Assembly (NCBI RefSeq): GCF_001044235.1
Contig: NZ_JYNL01000068.1
Span: forward strand, 414-64,413
DNA length: 64,000 bases
Direction of reading: 5' to 3'
Source of the DNA: Mycolicibacterium chlorophenolicum
GTDB taxonomy: Bacteria; Actinomycetota; Actinomycetes; Mycobacteriales; Mycobacteriaceae
Shown here: piece by piece, positions 16,777 to 26,110 of the stretch
Layout: every line of letters begins with the position of its first letter
Position numbering within the stretch: the first letter of the stretch is position 1
Notes under the pieces: model-generated
What the model saw: the letters and a program-made list of their open reading frames with translations, nothing else
Database searches by the model: none
Told to the model about the DNA's origin: nothing
Translations under genes and position numbers: made by a program

Positions 16777-16829
16777 GCCGCAACGCGTAGTGCGATACCT
16801 CTTTTCAGGCTCGCACCACGCGCTGCGGA
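16777..16829 (-). terminator. Imperfect palindrome downstream of clpP2
   Basis: GCCGCAACGCGTAGTGCGA (16777-16795) and TCGCACCACGCGCTGCGGA (16811-16829) pair with three mismatches across a 15-nt loop. It begins 19 nt after the clpP2 stop on the minus strand and is the likely end of the clpP operon. Confidence 0.5.
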
Positions 16830-16847
16830 CAGGTACTCGTGAAGTGA

Positions 16848-17507
16848 TCAGACCTTCTGCGCCGAGAGCTTCCGGTACTCCAGCACCGTGTCGATGATGC
16901 CGTACTCCTTGGCCGCCTCGGCGGTCAGGATCTTGTCGCGATCGGTGTCCTTGCGGATCACCTCGGGCGGCTTACCGGTGTGCCGTGCGAGGGTCTCCTC
17001 CATCAGCGTGCGCATGCGCTCGATCTCCGCGGCCTGGATCTCCAGATCGGAGAACTGCCCCTGGATCACGCCACCGAGGGCGGGCTGGTGGATCAGCACG
17101 CGGGCGTTGGGCAGCGCCAGGCGCTTGCCCGGCGTACCGGCGGCCAGCAGCACCGCGGCGGCCGAGGCGGCCTGACCCAGGCAGACGGTCTGGATGTCGG
17201 CCCGCACGTACTGCATGGTGTCGTAGATCGCCATCAGGCTGGTGAACGAGCCGCCCGGCGAGTTGATGTACATGGTGATGTCGCGGTCCGGATCCAACGA
17301 CTCGAGGACCAGCAGCTGGGCCATGATGTCGTTGGCCGACGCGTCGTCGACCTGCACGCCGAGGAAGATGATGCGTTCCTCGAACAGCTTGTTGTACGGG
17401 TTCGATTCCTTGACGCCGAAGCTCGAGTGCTCGATGAACGACGGCAGGATGTAGCGCGCCTGAGGCTGCACGCGGGGGTCCAGGGACGGGTGAATGTTGT
17501 CGGTCAT
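16848..17507 (-). CDS. clpP2: ClpP2, proteolytic subunit of Clp protease
   Basis: The 219-residue serine protease has the triad Ser115 (GQAASAAA), His140 (VLIHQPA) and Asp191 (DTDRDKI). The N-terminal extension ending near ARYILPSF is typical of mycobacterial ClpP2 and is removed on maturation. ClpP2 rings pair with ClpP1 rings to form the essential mixed tetradecamer. The ATG at 17507 overlaps the clpP1 stop by 4 bp (ATGA), so translation is coupled and stoichiometric. Confidence 0.97.
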   Translation of the reverse strand: MTDNIHPSLDPRVQPQARYILPSFIEHSSFGVKESNPYNKLFEERIIFLGVQVDDASANDIMAQLLVLESLDPDRDITMYINSPGGSFTSLMAIYDTMQYVRADIQTVCLGQAASAAAVLLAAGTPGKRLALPNARVLIHQPALGGVIQGQFSDLEIQAAEIERMRTLMEETLARHTGKPPEVIRKDTDRDKILTAEAAKEYGIIDTVLEYRKLSAQKV

Positions 17508-18115
17508 TTGTCGATTCCTGCTCCCGGTCCGTCGCCGTTGATGGTCACGCTGGTGATGATGTGATCGACGAAGCCGTACTCGAGAGCCTCCTGAGCGGTG
17601 AACCAACGGTCGCGGTCCGAGTCGGCCTCGATGCGTTCGATCGTCTGCCCGGTGAATTCCGCGTTCAGGCGGAACATCTCCTTCTTGATCGAGGCGAACT
17701 GTTCGGCCTGGATGGCGATGTCCGCGGCGCCACCGGTGATGCCGCCAAGCGGCTGGTGCATCAGGATGCGGGCGTGCGGCAGTGCATAGCGCTTGCCCTT
17801 GGTGCCGGCGGCGAGCAGGAACTCGCCCATCGACGCTGCCATGCCCATCGCATAGGTCGCCACATCGCAGGGCGCGAGCACCATGGTGTCGTAGATCGCC
17901 ATGCCGGCGCTGATCGAGCCGCCGGGCGAGTTGATGTAGAGGTGGATGTCCTTGGTCGGGTCCTCGGCCGAGAGCAGCAGGATCTGCGCGCACAGCCGGT
18001 TGGCGATGTCGTCGTCGACCTGGGAGCCGAGGAAGATGATGCGCTCGGACAGCAAGCGCTCATAGACCGAGTCGACAAGGTTGAGGCCCGATGAGGCGCC
18101 ACGCATGTCAGTCAC
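17504..18115 (-). CDS. clpP1: ClpP1, proteolytic subunit of Clp protease
   Basis: The 203-residue protein has the triad Ser95 (GMAASMG), His120 (ILMHQPLGG) and Asp169 (SDRDRW), plus the ring-contact motif [12 protein letters not shown]. It is the partner of ClpP2. Start choice is between GTG at 18115 and ATG at 18106; GTG gives MTDMRG, as in other mycobacteria. The upstream region has AGAAAG and its own 115-bp spacer after tig. The tig terminator-like hairpin in that spacer suggests separate transcription of clpP1P2. Confidence 0.97.
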   Translation of the reverse strand: MTDMRGASSGLNLVDSVYERLLSERIIFLGSQVDDDIANRLCAQILLLSAEDPTKDIHLYINSPGGSISAGMAIYDTMVLAPCDVATYAMGMAASMGEFLLAAGTKGKRYALPHARILMHQPLGGITGGAADIAIQAEQFASIKKEMFRLNAEFTGQTIERIEADSDRDRWFTAQEALEYGFVDHIITSVTINGDGPGAGIDK

Positions 18116-18181
18116 GACTGGATACCTGCTTTCTTCTGTGTACTTCCGACGCGGTGACCGGTCTTACGAACGACACTAACC

Positions 18182-18219
18182 AACGCGCGCCGCCGGGGAG
18201 TCCCCAGACGACGCGCGTT
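18182..18219 (-). terminator. Hairpin between tig and clpP1
   Basis: AACGCGCG (18182-18189) and CGCGCGTT (18212-18219) enclose a second small hairpin GGGGAGTCCCC. It starts about 11 nt after the tig stop and is a candidate terminator separating tig from clpP1P2. Confidence 0.5.
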
Positions 18220-18230
18220 CGCTCACAGCA

Positions 18231-19685
18231 TCACTTGGCGTCGTCGTCCTCGGCGGCCGCGGTGTCGTCGGCGGCGTCCTCGGCGGTGTCCTCGGTGACG
18301 TCCTCGGCGGTGTCGTCGTCAGCGTCGTCGGCGGCGATCTGATCGTCGTCCGCCGCCTGCTCCCCGGAGGGACCGAAGAACTCGGCGGTGTCGATCTCGG
18401 TGCCGTCGGTGTCCTTGACGGTGGCGCCGTGCACGACGGCGGCCACGGTGAGGCCGCGGCGGACGTCGGCGAACATCGCCGGCAGCTGGTTGTTCTGCTG
18501 CAGCATCTGCAGCAGCTGCTGCGGCTCGAGGCCGTACTGGCGCGACATCAGCACCAGCCGCTCGGTCAGGTCGTTCTGGCCGACCTGGATGTCGAGCTTG
18601 TCGGCGATCGCGTCCATCAGCAGCTGGGTCTTGATGGCCTTCTCCGCATTGCTGCGGTTGTCGGCGTCGAACTCCTCGCGGCTGCTGCCCTGCTCGGCGA
18701 GCGACTCGGCGAAGCGGTCCTCGTCGTGGTCGAGGCCGTGGATGGCGTTGTGCAGCGTGTCGTCGACCTGGGCCTGCACCACCGCCTCGGGCAGCGGGAC
18801 CTCGACCTGGGTCAGCAGCTCCTCGATGGCCTTGTCGCGGATGGCCTCGGCCTGCTGAACCCGCTTGACGCGCTCGACCTTCTCGCGCAGGTCCGACTTC
18901 AGCTCGTCGATGGTGTCGAATTCACTTGCCAGCTGCGCGAATTCGTCGTCGAGCTCGGGCAGCTCGCGCACCTTGATCGACTTGACGGTGACGGTCACCT
19001 CGGCCTCCTGGCCGGCATGCTCGCCGGCGACCAGGGTGGTGGTGAAGGACTTCGACTCGTCCTCCTTCAGCCCGATGATCGCCTCGTCGAGACCCTCGAT
19101 CAGCTGACCGGATCCGATCTCGTGCGAGAGGCCCTCGGTCTTCGCCTCGGGCACGTCCTCGCCGTCGACGGTGGCCGACAGGTCGATGGAGACGAAGTCG
19201 CCGTCCTCGGCCGGCCGGTCCACGCCGGTGAGAGTGCCGAACCGCTTCTGCAGCGCCTCGATCTCAGCGTCGACGTCCTCGTCGGTGACGCTGACGGGGT
19301 CGACGGTGATCGTCAGCGCCGACAGGTCGGGCAGGTCGATCTCGGGGCGGACGTCCACCTCGGCGGTGAAGACCAGCTCCTCGTTGTCTTCGAGCTTGGT
19401 CACCTCGATCTCGGGCTGGCCGATGGGCTGCAGCGACTCGGAGGTGATGGCCTCGCTGTACCGGGCCGGCAGCGCGTCGTTGACGACCTGCTCGAGCACG
19501 GCGCCGCGGCCGACGCGGGCCTCGAGCAGCTTGCGGGGCGCCTTGCCGGGACGGAACCCGGGCAGCCGGATCTGCTTGGCCAGCTGCTTGAAGGCGCGGT
19601 CGATGTCGGGTTCGAGCTCGGCGAAGGGCACCTCCACGTTGATGCGCACCCGGGTCGGGCTCAACTTCTCGACGGTGCTCTTCAC
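18231..19685 (-). CDS. tig: Trigger factor, ribosome-associated chaperone and peptidyl-prolyl isomerase
   Basis: The 484-residue protein begins [15 protein letters not shown]. It has the ribosome-binding signature GFRPGKAPR near residue 44 and a central FKBP domain (about 160-245). The C-terminal helical chaperone arms follow, and it ends in an unusually long acidic tail of about 40 residues made almost only of Asp, Glu, Ala and Thr. It binds nascent chains at the ribosome exit. The GTG start has AGGAG 8 nt upstream. It lies upstream of clpP1P2 as in other mycobacteria. Confidence 0.97.
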   Translation of the reverse strand: MKSTVEKLSPTRVRINVEVPFAELEPDIDRAFKQLAKQIRLPGFRPGKAPRKLLEARVGRGAVLEQVVNDALPARYSEAITSESLQPIGQPEIEVTKLEDNEELVFTAEVDVRPEIDLPDLSALTITVDPVSVTDEDVDAEIEALQKRFGTLTGVDRPAEDGDFVSIDLSATVDGEDVPEAKTEGLSHEIGSGQLIEGLDEAIIGLKEDESKSFTTTLVAGEHAGQEAEVTVTVKSIKVRELPELDDEFAQLASEFDTIDELKSDLREKVERVKRVQQAEAIRDKAIEELLTQVEVPLPEAVVQAQVDDTLHNAIHGLDHDEDRFAESLAEQGSSREEFDADNRSNAEKAIKTQLLMDAIADKLDIQVGQNDLTERLVLMSRQYGLEPQQLLQMLQQNNQLPAMFADVRRGLTVAAVVHGATVKDTDGTEIDTAEFFGPSGEQAADDDQIAADDADDDTAEDVTEDTAEDAADDTAAAEDDDAK

Positions 19686-19725
19686 GTTGGTACTCCTCTA
19701 TTGCTTTCGTGTGATGGGGTGGAGC

Positions 19726-19802
19726 TGGTCGGGGTGACAGGATTTGAACCTGCGGCCTTCCGCTCCCAAAGCGGATGCGCTACCAAGCTGCGCTACACCC
19801 CG
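19726..19802 (-). tRNA. tRNA-Pro (TGG)
   Basis: The cloverleaf closes. The acceptor is CGGGGTG/CACCCCG, the anticodon arm CCGC-TTTGGGA-GCGG gives anticodon TGG, and the T-arm reads GCAGGTTCAAATCCTGT. The discriminator A and an encoded CCA follow at 19729-19726. Confidence 0.95.
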
Positions 19803-19916
19803 GTCGTCGCAGCCACTCACGTTATGCGCGCAGCGCCAGACCACCGGCGATCCTACGTCCTGACCTCACCGAAGCCACATCCAGATGTCGATTGGATTCG
19901 GAATGGGCGGGGCCGG

Positions 19917-19922
19917 TATCCT
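19917..19922 (+). promoter_or_regulatory. Possible -10 box of tRNA-Gly
   Basis: TATCCT lies 30 nt before the tRNA, with TTGGAT at 19892-19897 as a possible -35 at 19-bp spacing. Confidence 0.35.
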
Positions 19923-19951
19923 CTGCCGGTACTGTCAGCCGTGCAGCACAT

Positions 19952-20025
19952 GCGGGCGTAGCTCAATGGTAGAGCCCTAGTCTTCCAAACTAGCTACGCG
20001 GGTTCGATTCCCGTCGCCCGCTCCA
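19952..20025 (+). tRNA. tRNA-Gly (TCC)
   Basis: The acceptor GCGGGCG pairs with CGCCCGC. The anticodon stem CTAGT/ACTAG encloses CTTCCAA with anticodon TCC. The T-arm is GCGGGTTCGATTCCCGT, and CCA is encoded at the 3' end. It is divergent from tRNA-Pro. Confidence 0.95.
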
Positions 20026-20051
20026 CCAGGCGCCGAATCGTCGGCGCCATG

Positions 20052-20804
20052 TCAGTACAATCCTTGGTACGTCACCCGGCTGACGTGCAGGTGCGGCACG
20101 TGGTCAGCAGTCCCCGGCCGGTCGGGGAAGTCGAACACCCCGAGGATCAGAAACATCGGATAGTCGGGCGACTGATCGGTCGTCCGGGTCGTCACGCCGT
20201 CGATGGCGAACTCCACCGAACCGGGAGCCCAGTGCACGGAGTAGGTGTGCTCCCGCTCGATGTCGATGTCCTGCGGGTCCGCGGAGAAGTCTTCGCGCAG
20301 GGCCGGATCCCGGAACCGGTGTATCCCCTGCCCGACGGCGGCTCGGCCGTCGACCACCGAATCGCCGAAGACCTCCATCACGCAGATCTCGCCACACCGC
20401 TCGGGCTGGTCCTCGAGCCCGACCATCCATGCCGAGAACATCGACCGCGGGCTCAGCTGCGCCGAGCAGGTGACCGAGAGTGTGCCGAAATGCGGAACGA
20501 AGCCGAGGACGGTCGGCTGCTCCTCGCGCACGAGCAGACCCTCCCGGAACGGCTGGGGTGCGTCGGTCGAGCCGACCGGCCCCGAGCGGTTCGCGCTCTG
20601 GATCGCCGACACCCGCAACGGTCCGTCGTGCAGATCGGCACACCACAGTCCCTGCGTGGATGGGATGAAGAGATCGAGACCCTCGGGTCCCACGTCGTAG
20701 GTCGCCGAAGCCTCGGCGTGTGAACTCCACGCGGGCAGGTACGACGTCGTCCAGACAGCGACGTCGAGGTCGGTGAAGCGTTTGTCGAATTCCGCTGCCG
20801 CCAT
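20052..20804 (-). CDS. GH16-like / concanavalin-A-fold protein
   Basis: The 250-residue protein has no signal peptide. It resembles the GH16/LamG beta-sandwich: aromatic-rich WTTSYLPAWSSH near the start, a putative active strand GEICVMEVFGDSVV, and a late HTYSVHWAPGSVEFAIDG that is typical of GH16 (the calculation-strand WxPGxI pattern). The exact E-x-D-x-x-E catalytic motif is not intact, reading EICVMEV. It may therefore be a carbohydrate-binding or altered hydrolase. A TAGTGT box lies 6 nt before the ATG, suggesting a leaderless message. Confidence 0.65.
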   Translation of the reverse strand: MAAAEFDKRFTDLDVAVWTTSYLPAWSSHAEASATYDVGPEGLDLFIPSTQGLWCADLHDGPLRVSAIQSANRSGPVGSTDAPQPFREGLLVREEQPTVLGFVPHFGTLSVTCSAQLSPRSMFSAWMVGLEDQPERCGEICVMEVFGDSVVDGRAAVGQGIHRFRDPALREDFSADPQDIDIEREHTYSVHWAPGSVEFAIDGVTTRTTDQSPDYPMFLILGVFDFPDRPGTADHVPHLHVSRVTYQGLY

Positions 20805-20810
20805 GGCCGG

Positions 20811-20816
20811 ACACTA
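20811..20816 (-). promoter_or_regulatory. -10 box of a probable leaderless promoter (GH16-like gene)
   Basis: On the minus strand TAGTGT is followed by 6 nt and the ATG at 20804. Confidence 0.5.
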
Positions 20817-20835
20817 ACCACAGCCACCGACATAC

Positions 20836-21087
20836 TCAGGTGTCCCCGAGGTCGTCCTTCCCGATGTCGGTGGGCCGATCCCCGGCCGACACCACCTCCG
20901 CGGCGCCCGTCCACCGGTCGCTGGCCGCCGTGTGGATCGCGGCGTTGGCTTCCGCGGTCTCGCGGTCGGCGTACGGCGGTTCGATGGGTTTGCGTTCGCC
21001 GTCGACGACGTGCACGACCATCCAGCCACGATCGGTCTGCTCCACCTCGATCGTGACGGACTGCGGATTGCCCTCAGGGATACTCAT
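20836..21087 (-). CDS. Hypothetical 83-residue protein
   Basis: I do not recognise a named family with certainty. The protein reads MSIPEGNPQSVTIEVEQTD, followed by GWMVVHVVDGERK and a DRETAEANAAIHTAASDRW segment. This resembles DUF2188-like small proteins in which a Trp-containing strand pair precedes an Ala-rich helix. It is soluble, with no signal peptide or cysteines. The ATG at 21087 was preferred to an earlier start at 21126 because the extra residues do not extend the fold. It lies 31 bp upstream of the GH16-like gene on the same strand. Confidence 0.55.
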   Translation of the reverse strand: MSIPEGNPQSVTIEVEQTDRGWMVVHVVDGERKPIEPPYADRETAEANAAIHTAASDRWTGAAEVVSAGDRPTDIGKDDLGDT

Positions 21088-21252
21088 CTCTGCCGCATAC
21101 CCCCCTGCGACCTGCACGAAAAGCAATTCACGCCGGCGCCAATTCTGCTATTTGTTAACTCGCCTACGAAAGACGTCGCGCTGCGTGCGACGACCCCTCC
21201 GCGACTGCTTCCGTCGGTGCGGGAGGGGGCGCGCGGTGGACTGCGGGATGCG

Positions 21253-22722
21253 ATGACCGCCGGCGGGGAACGTCAGCTGTTCCTGCCGTTGTGGGTGATG
21301 ATGGTGGGCTTCCTGCTGGTCGTGGTCGACGCCACCGCCATCGCCGTCGCCAGCCCGGTCATCCGGGAGACCTTCGGCGTCGATCACCACTCCGTCATCT
21401 GGGTGAGCAGTGCCTACCTGCTCGCGTTCGCGGCGCTGCTGCTGCTCGGCGGCCGACTCGGTGACCGGTACGGGCCCAGGAACCTCTACCTGCTCGGGCT
21501 GGCCGTGTTCGCCGCGGCGTCGGTCTGGTGCGGTCTGTCCACGTCGATCGACATGCTCATCGTGGCCCGTCTCGTCCAGGGTGTCGGCGCCGCGCTGATC
21601 ACGCCGCAGATCCTGACCACCATCACCCGCACCTTCCCGCCCGAGCGGCGCGGTGTCGCGATGGCGGTCTGGGGCGCCACGGCCGGCGTGGGCATGTTCG
21701 CGGGACCGCTGGTCGGCGGCGTGCTCGTCGACACGTGGGGGTGGCCGTGGATCTTCTTCGTCAACGCACCGGTCGGCGCGGCCGGGGTGATCTCGGCCGC
21801 CGCTCTCATCCCTGCGACCCCCGGCCGGCGGCATCACCTGGACCTGCCGGGTGCGCTGCTGTCCGCGGTCGGCATCGGTCTGCTGGTGTTCGGCCTCCAG
21901 GAGGGCCAGCACGAGGGCTGGTCCCTGCCGATCTGGGGCGTGATCGCCGGCGGCACGGTGCTGATCGCCGCGTTCGTGTCCTGGCAGGCGGTGCAGCGCG
22001 ACGAGCCACTCATCCCGCTGAGCCTCTTCCGGCATCGCGACTTCGTCCTGTCCAACGCCGGGATCGTGCTGGTGAGCGTCGCCTTCGTCGCATTCGCGGT
22101 TCCCCTGATGTTCTACCTGCAGGAGGTCTGCGGACTGCCGCCGACGCGCGCCGCGCTGCTGGTCGCCCCGATGGCGATCGCCACCGGCTTGCTGGCCCCC
22201 GTGGTCGGGAGGATGGTCGATCGCTCGCAGGCGCGGCCCATCGTCGCCGCGGGCTTCCTCGCGTTGGCCGTGGGACTGCTCTGGCTCTCGCGGGAGATGA
22301 CCCCGGCCACCCCGGTCTGGCGGCTCCTGCTCCCGCTCACCGTGATGGGCGCCGCAGGGGCGTTGACGTGGGAACCGTTGTCGGTCATCGCCTCTCGCAC
22401 GCTGCCGCCCGAGCTGGCGGGCGCGGGGTCGGCGATGTGCAACACCTCGCGGCAAATCGGTGCGGCACTCAGCAGTGCAGGCGTCGCGGCACTGATGACC
22501 GCACTGCTGGGCAGCGAGCCTTCGGCGATCGCCGGGCCGGCCGGCGGCGCGGCGGCACTGTCGGGCTCGGCGCGCGCGTCGTTGGCCGCCGCGATGGCCG
22601 AGTCGATGCTGTTGCCGGCGTCTGCCGCGGCGTTGGGTGCGGCGACGGCGCTGTTCCTGACCGGCCGAGCGCGATCCGATCTGGGTTACCGGTTCCGAAG
22701 GGATGTGAGCGTCGCACCATGA
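21253..22722 (+). CDS. MFS efflux transporter, DHA2 (EmrB/QacA) type
   Basis: The 489-residue protein has about 14 hydrophobic segments. The DHA motifs are visible: LGGRLGDRYGPRN between helices 2 and 3, RLVQGVGAALITPQ (motif B) and GATAGVGMFAGPLVGGVL (motif C). It exports amphipathic drugs using proton motive force. The start at 21253 (MTAGGERQLF) places the first helix correctly. Its stop overlaps the start of the reductase gene (ATGA). About 165 bp upstream, shared with the divergent 83-residue ORF, holds no feature I can name. Confidence 0.88.
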   Translation: MTAGGERQLFLPLWVMMVGFLLVVVDATAIAVASPVIRETFGVDHHSVIWVSSAYLLAFAALLLLGGRLGDRYGPRNLYLLGLAVFAAASVWCGLSTSIDMLIVARLVQGVGAALITPQILTTITRTFPPERRGVAMAVWGATAGVGMFAGPLVGGVLVDTWGWPWIFFVNAPVGAAGVISAAALIPATPGRRHHLDLPGALLSAVGIGLLVFGLQEGQHEGWSLPIWGVIAGGTVLIAAFVSWQAVQRDEPLIPLSLFRHRDFVLSNAGIVLVSVAFVAFAVPLMFYLQEVCGLPPTRAALLVAPMAIATGLLAPVVGRMVDRSQARPIVAAGFLALAVGLLWLSREMTPATPVWRLLLPLTVMGAAGALTWEPLSVIASRTLPPELAGAGSAMCNTSRQIGAALSSAGVAALMTALLGSEPSAIAGPAGGAAALSGSARASLAAAMAESMLLPASAAALGAATALFLTGRARSDLGYRFRRDVSVAP

Positions 22723-23471
22723 CCGCCGTTGCCAGCACTCCTGGACCGACGCTCCACACAGCGGAGTCACTCGACGACGACGCGCTGCGCACCCTGCTCG
22801 CCTATCCCGAAGGCCTGCGCGCCCCGCTGCTGCGGGCGAACTTCATCGCCAGCATCGACGGCGCGGTCACGTTCGACGGCTCGGGACGCAAGCTGGGCAC
22901 CGCCACGGATCGGCGGGTGTTCCGACGCCTGCGCGACGTCGCGGACGTGGTGCTCGTCGGCGCCTCGACTGCTACGGCGGCGCCCTACGTCGACATGAGC
23001 ATGAGCATCGAGGCCCAGGCTTGGCGGCTGGCCCACGGGCTGCCTCCGATCCAGCCTGTCGCGGTCGTGTCCGGTCGCGGAGTGGTGCCGCCGGCCCTGC
23101 TCCACGCGACCGTGCCGCCGATCGTGCTGCTCTCCTCCGGGGCAGATCGGGATGCCCGAGAGGCACTTCGGCAGTCGGCGGCACGCGTCGTCGAACTCCC
23201 TGGGCCACAGGTCAGTTCCGCCGCCATCCGTACGGCACTGGGTGAGATGGGACTGCTGCGGGTGCTCGTCGAGGGCGGCCCGACGCTGTTCTCGCGCCTG
23301 GTGGCCGACGGTGAGATCGACGAACTCTGCCTGACCACCAGCCCCATGATGGTGGTGGGCCCCGCCCGTCGAATCGCGGCATCCGAACGCCACACCCCGG
23401 TGCCCATGGTGCGCCGCGGCATCCTGACCGGCGACGACGGCACCGTCATCATCCGGTGGGCGCGGGCCTAA
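22719..23471 (+). CDS. RibD C-terminal-domain (pyrimidine reductase-like) protein
   Basis: The 250-residue protein matches the RibD/DHFR-like reductase domain: RANFIASIDGAVTFDG, VFRRLRDVADVVLVGASTA and LLRVLVEGGPTLFSRLVADGEIDELCLT. The deaminase domain of full RibD is absent. Similar stand-alone proteins in mycobacteria can act on NADPH-dependent substrates; one (Rv2671) is known to replace dihydrofolate reductase. It is coupled to the MFS pump by a 4-bp overlap, and its TAA overlaps the stop of the convergent permease. Confidence 0.82.
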   Translation: MTAVASTPGPTLHTAESLDDDALRTLLAYPEGLRAPLLRANFIASIDGAVTFDGSGRKLGTATDRRVFRRLRDVADVVLVGASTATAAPYVDMSMSIEAQAWRLAHGLPPIQPVAVVSGRGVVPPALLHATVPPIVLLSSGADRDAREALRQSAARVVELPGPQVSSAAIRTALGEMGLLRVLVEGGPTLFSRLVADGEIDELCLTTSPMMVVGPARRIAASERHTPVPMVRRGILTGDDGTVIIRWARA

Positions 23472-24904
23472 CCGACACCGTCGAGCGCGTCCGTCTCGGT
23501 CTTGCCGATCCTGCCGATGACCTCGGGCCGTCGACGCGCCAGCACCAGGTACCACGCCAGGGCCGCGGCGATCGTGACCAGGAACAGGTACGGGATCACG
23601 TTGAGCGGAAAGGCCGGCTGCGGATAGACGTTGGCGAAGAACGTGTACGCCATGGCCACCACGGCCACGATCGCGGCCACCCACACCAGTCGATTCGGCT
23701 CAGCGGTGCGCCGGGTGTAGACGACGCAGGCGATGGCGACGAGCGCGTAGGCGACCATGTAGCCGTAGGTGCCGTAGGTGTCCACCCACACCACGATGTT
23801 CATCGGCGCCACGCCCGCGGCGAGCAGGATGATGTCCAGCACGATGGCGGCGGGCCCGGCGATGAGCAGCACCCGGTGTGGGGTGAGGTGGCTTTCGTGG
23901 GTGCGGCCGAACCGGTCCGGAACCACACCCTCCTTGCCCATCACGTACACGATCCGGCCGACCACGTTCAGCGGGGCGACGACCACCGCGAAGAACGACG
24001 CGCCGACGCCGAAGATCAGGATGGGGGTGAACCAGGAGGGCATCCCGATCATCTCCGAGATGTCCTGCAGAGGGTTCGCGCTCTCGGCCAGCTTGTCCTG
24101 CAGCACCGCGATCTGGGTGTAGGCGGCGAAGACGTACAGCACGCCGACGACCAGGGCGCTCCACATGATCGCCCGCGGAATCGCGGTGTACGGGTTGCGG
24201 GCCTCCCGGCCCAGCGCGTCAGCCGAGGAGAAGCCGACGAAACCGAGGATGCCGAGCACCATGCCGGTCGCGACCCCTTGCAGCGGAACGTCGGTCAGGG
24301 AGAACTGCGCCGGGTCCCACGCCGCCGGGCCGGCCCACACCAGGGCGAGGACGAGCAGCACGGTGATGATCGACACCGAGATCAATTCCAGCGTCAGTGA
24401 CACGCGCGCAGAGAGTCGGATGCCGCGAATGGTGAACAGCGTGGCCAGCCCGCCGAGCACGATCGCCAGCAGGATCTGCCAGACCACGCCGGTTGCCGGA
24501 ACGCCGAGCAGATTGAGGAAGTCGTTCATGTAGGAGACCGCACCGCCCAGAGATCCGGCGGTGATCCCCCAGCACCCGACCAGCAGCGCCACTCCCGCGA
24601 GATAGGCGCCGAACGGGCCGAGGCCTTTGGCGACATAGGTGTACAGCGATCCCGCCGAGGCGTTGCGCCGGGCGAAGACCACCACGCAGTAACCGACGGC
24701 CAGGATCGCCACCGTCGCCAGAGCGAACGACAGGATGGTGCCCTTGCCCGCGGACAGGTAGATCGCCGCCGCGGTGAAGGCGATGACGGCGCTCGGCGCG
24801 ATGTTGGCGATGGCCTGGGCCGCCAACTCGGGTCCCGACATCACGCCGTGCCGTAGGCCGGCGTCCCGGGTGGTGTTCGTCGACGTGTTGGGTGAAGCGG
24901 TCAT
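23468..24904 (-). CDS. APC-superfamily amino acid permease
   Basis: The 478-residue membrane protein has about 12 helices. It carries the APC signature regions GPELAAQAIANIAPSAVIAF at the N-terminus, then FVGFSSADALGREARNPYTAIPRAI near helix 6. It imports an amino acid or related amine. Homologues next to PucR regulators and alcohol dehydrogenases often serve ethanolamine or similar amines, but the substrate is not evident. The start at 24904 has GGAG upstream. It follows the alcohol dehydrogenase gene by 40 bp on the same strand and is probably co-transcribed. Confidence 0.85.
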   Translation of the reverse strand: MTASPNTSTNTTRDAGLRHGVMSGPELAAQAIANIAPSAVIAFTAAAIYLSAGKGTILSFALATVAILAVGYCVVVFARRNASAGSLYTYVAKGLGPFGAYLAGVALLVGCWGITAGSLGGAVSYMNDFLNLLGVPATGVVWQILLAIVLGGLATLFTIRGIRLSARVSLTLELISVSIITVLLVLALVWAGPAAWDPAQFSLTDVPLQGVATGMVLGILGFVGFSSADALGREARNPYTAIPRAIMWSALVVGVLYVFAAYTQIAVLQDKLAESANPLQDISEMIGMPSWFTPILIFGVGASFFAVVVAPLNVVGRIVYVMGKEGVVPDRFGRTHESHLTPHRVLLIAGPAAIVLDIILLAAGVAPMNIVVWVDTYGTYGYMVAYALVAIACVVYTRRTAEPNRLVWVAAIVAVVAMAYTFFANVYPQPAFPLNVIPYLFLVTIAAALAWYLVLARRRPEVIGRIGKTETDALDGVG

Positions 24905-24944
24905 GAAGGACTCCGGCTCGAAAGTGGTTTCTGGTGAATGCTTT

Positions 24945-26042
24945 TCAGGGAACGAGCAGGGTGCGCAGTGCTTCGCCCGACTCCAGGTCGGCGAAGGCGG
25001 CCGCAGCCTCGTCGAGCGGCCGGCGCGCCCAGATGAGCGCGTCGAGCTTGAGCTGGCCGTCCATGTAGCGGTCGACCAGTGCGGGGATGTCGATCGACGG
25101 CCGTACGGATCCGTAATTGGACCCGAGGATGCGCTGATCGGCTTCGGCGAGAACCAGCGGTTCGAACGACGCCTTGGCCCCGGTCGGGGGAAGCCCGACG
25201 ACGACGGCGGCACCGCCCAGACCCAGCATCCGGATCGCCTGTTCGGTGGTGCCGGTGTGCCCGAAGGCGTCGAACGCGTAGTCGACACCATCTGGGATCA
25301 GTTCGCGCAGTTGCTCTTCGGCGTCACCATGGGCAGCGTTGATGCGATCGGTCGCCCCGAACTGGGTCGCCAACCGGGTCTTGTCGTCGCGCACGTCGAT
25401 CGCGACGATCCGTTCGGCCCCGGCGAGCTTGGCGCCTTGGATGACATTGAGTCCGACGCCGCCGCAACCGATGACGGCGACGGTCGCCCCGGGTTCGACG
25501 GCGGCGGTGTTCAGCACCGCGCCGACGCCGGTGGCCACTGCGCAGCCGACGACCGCGATGATGTCCAGCGGCGCATCCTCGCGGACCTTGACAGCCCCGG
25601 ATGCGGGCACGATGACCTCCTCGGCGAACGAGGACACACCGAGGTAATGGTGCAGCGGTTGGCCGCCCATCCGCAGGCGCGAGGTGCCGTCGAACAACGT
25701 TCCTTTGGGGGCGACGACGGTCGCCACTTTCTGGCACCTGGCCTCGTGACCGGACCGGCAGTAGCGGCATTCGCCGCACGGCGGCACCCAGGACAGCACG
25801 ACGTGGTCTCCGACGGCGAGGGTGGTGACGCCGTCACCCAGTTCGGTGACCACCCCGGAGCCCTCGTGGCCCATCACCAGAGGAGCGGGGGCGTCCCACT
25901 CTCCGCGTTTGACGTGCAGGTCGGAGTGGCACACCCCGGCCGCGGCGATCCGGACCCGGACCTCGCCGGCCTTGGGGCCGTCGAGATCGACGTCTGCGAA
26001 CTCGATGGCGGTGGCGGGATCACGAAACACGACGGCTTTCAC
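24945..26042 (-). CDS. Zinc-dependent alcohol dehydrogenase, MDR superfamily
   Basis: The 365-residue protein has the catalytic-zinc motif GVCHSDLH and GHEGSGVV. The structural-zinc cluster CGECRYCRSGHEARC is complete, and the NAD-binding GCGGVGLNVIQGAKLAGA is followed by VAIDVRDDK, so NAD is preferred. It is like class III or mycobacterial long-chain alcohol dehydrogenases. The GTG at 26042 follows AGGAG. It is divergent from the PucR regulator, with a strong palindrome between. The enzyme probably oxidises an alcohol derived from the substrate imported by the neighbouring permease. Confidence 0.9.
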   Translation of the reverse strand: MKAVVFRDPATAIEFADVDLDGPKAGEVRVRIAAAGVCHSDLHVKRGEWDAPAPLVMGHEGSGVVTELGDGVTTLAVGDHVVLSWVPPCGECRYCRSGHEARCQKVATVVAPKGTLFDGTSRLRMGGQPLHHYLGVSSFAEEVIVPASGAVKVREDAPLDIIAVVGCAVATGVGAVLNTAAVEPGATVAVIGCGGVGLNVIQGAKLAGAERIVAIDVRDDKTRLATQFGATDRINAAHGDAEEQLRELIPDGVDYAFDAFGHTGTTEQAIRMLGLGGAAVVVGLPPTGAKASFEPLVLAEADQRILGSNYGSVRPSIDIPALVDRYMDGQLKLDALIWARRPLDEAAAAFADLESGEALRTLLVP

Positions 26043-26110
26043 AGCACTCCTCGGACGTAGCGAACGCCACGAATCGTATGAATCGGGAACCTGCGGCGGC
26101 AGTGGCAATA

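Noticed and set aside
19726-20025. tRNA genes as integration sites
   Set aside because: No duplicated tRNA 3' end or integrase gene was seen within the window.
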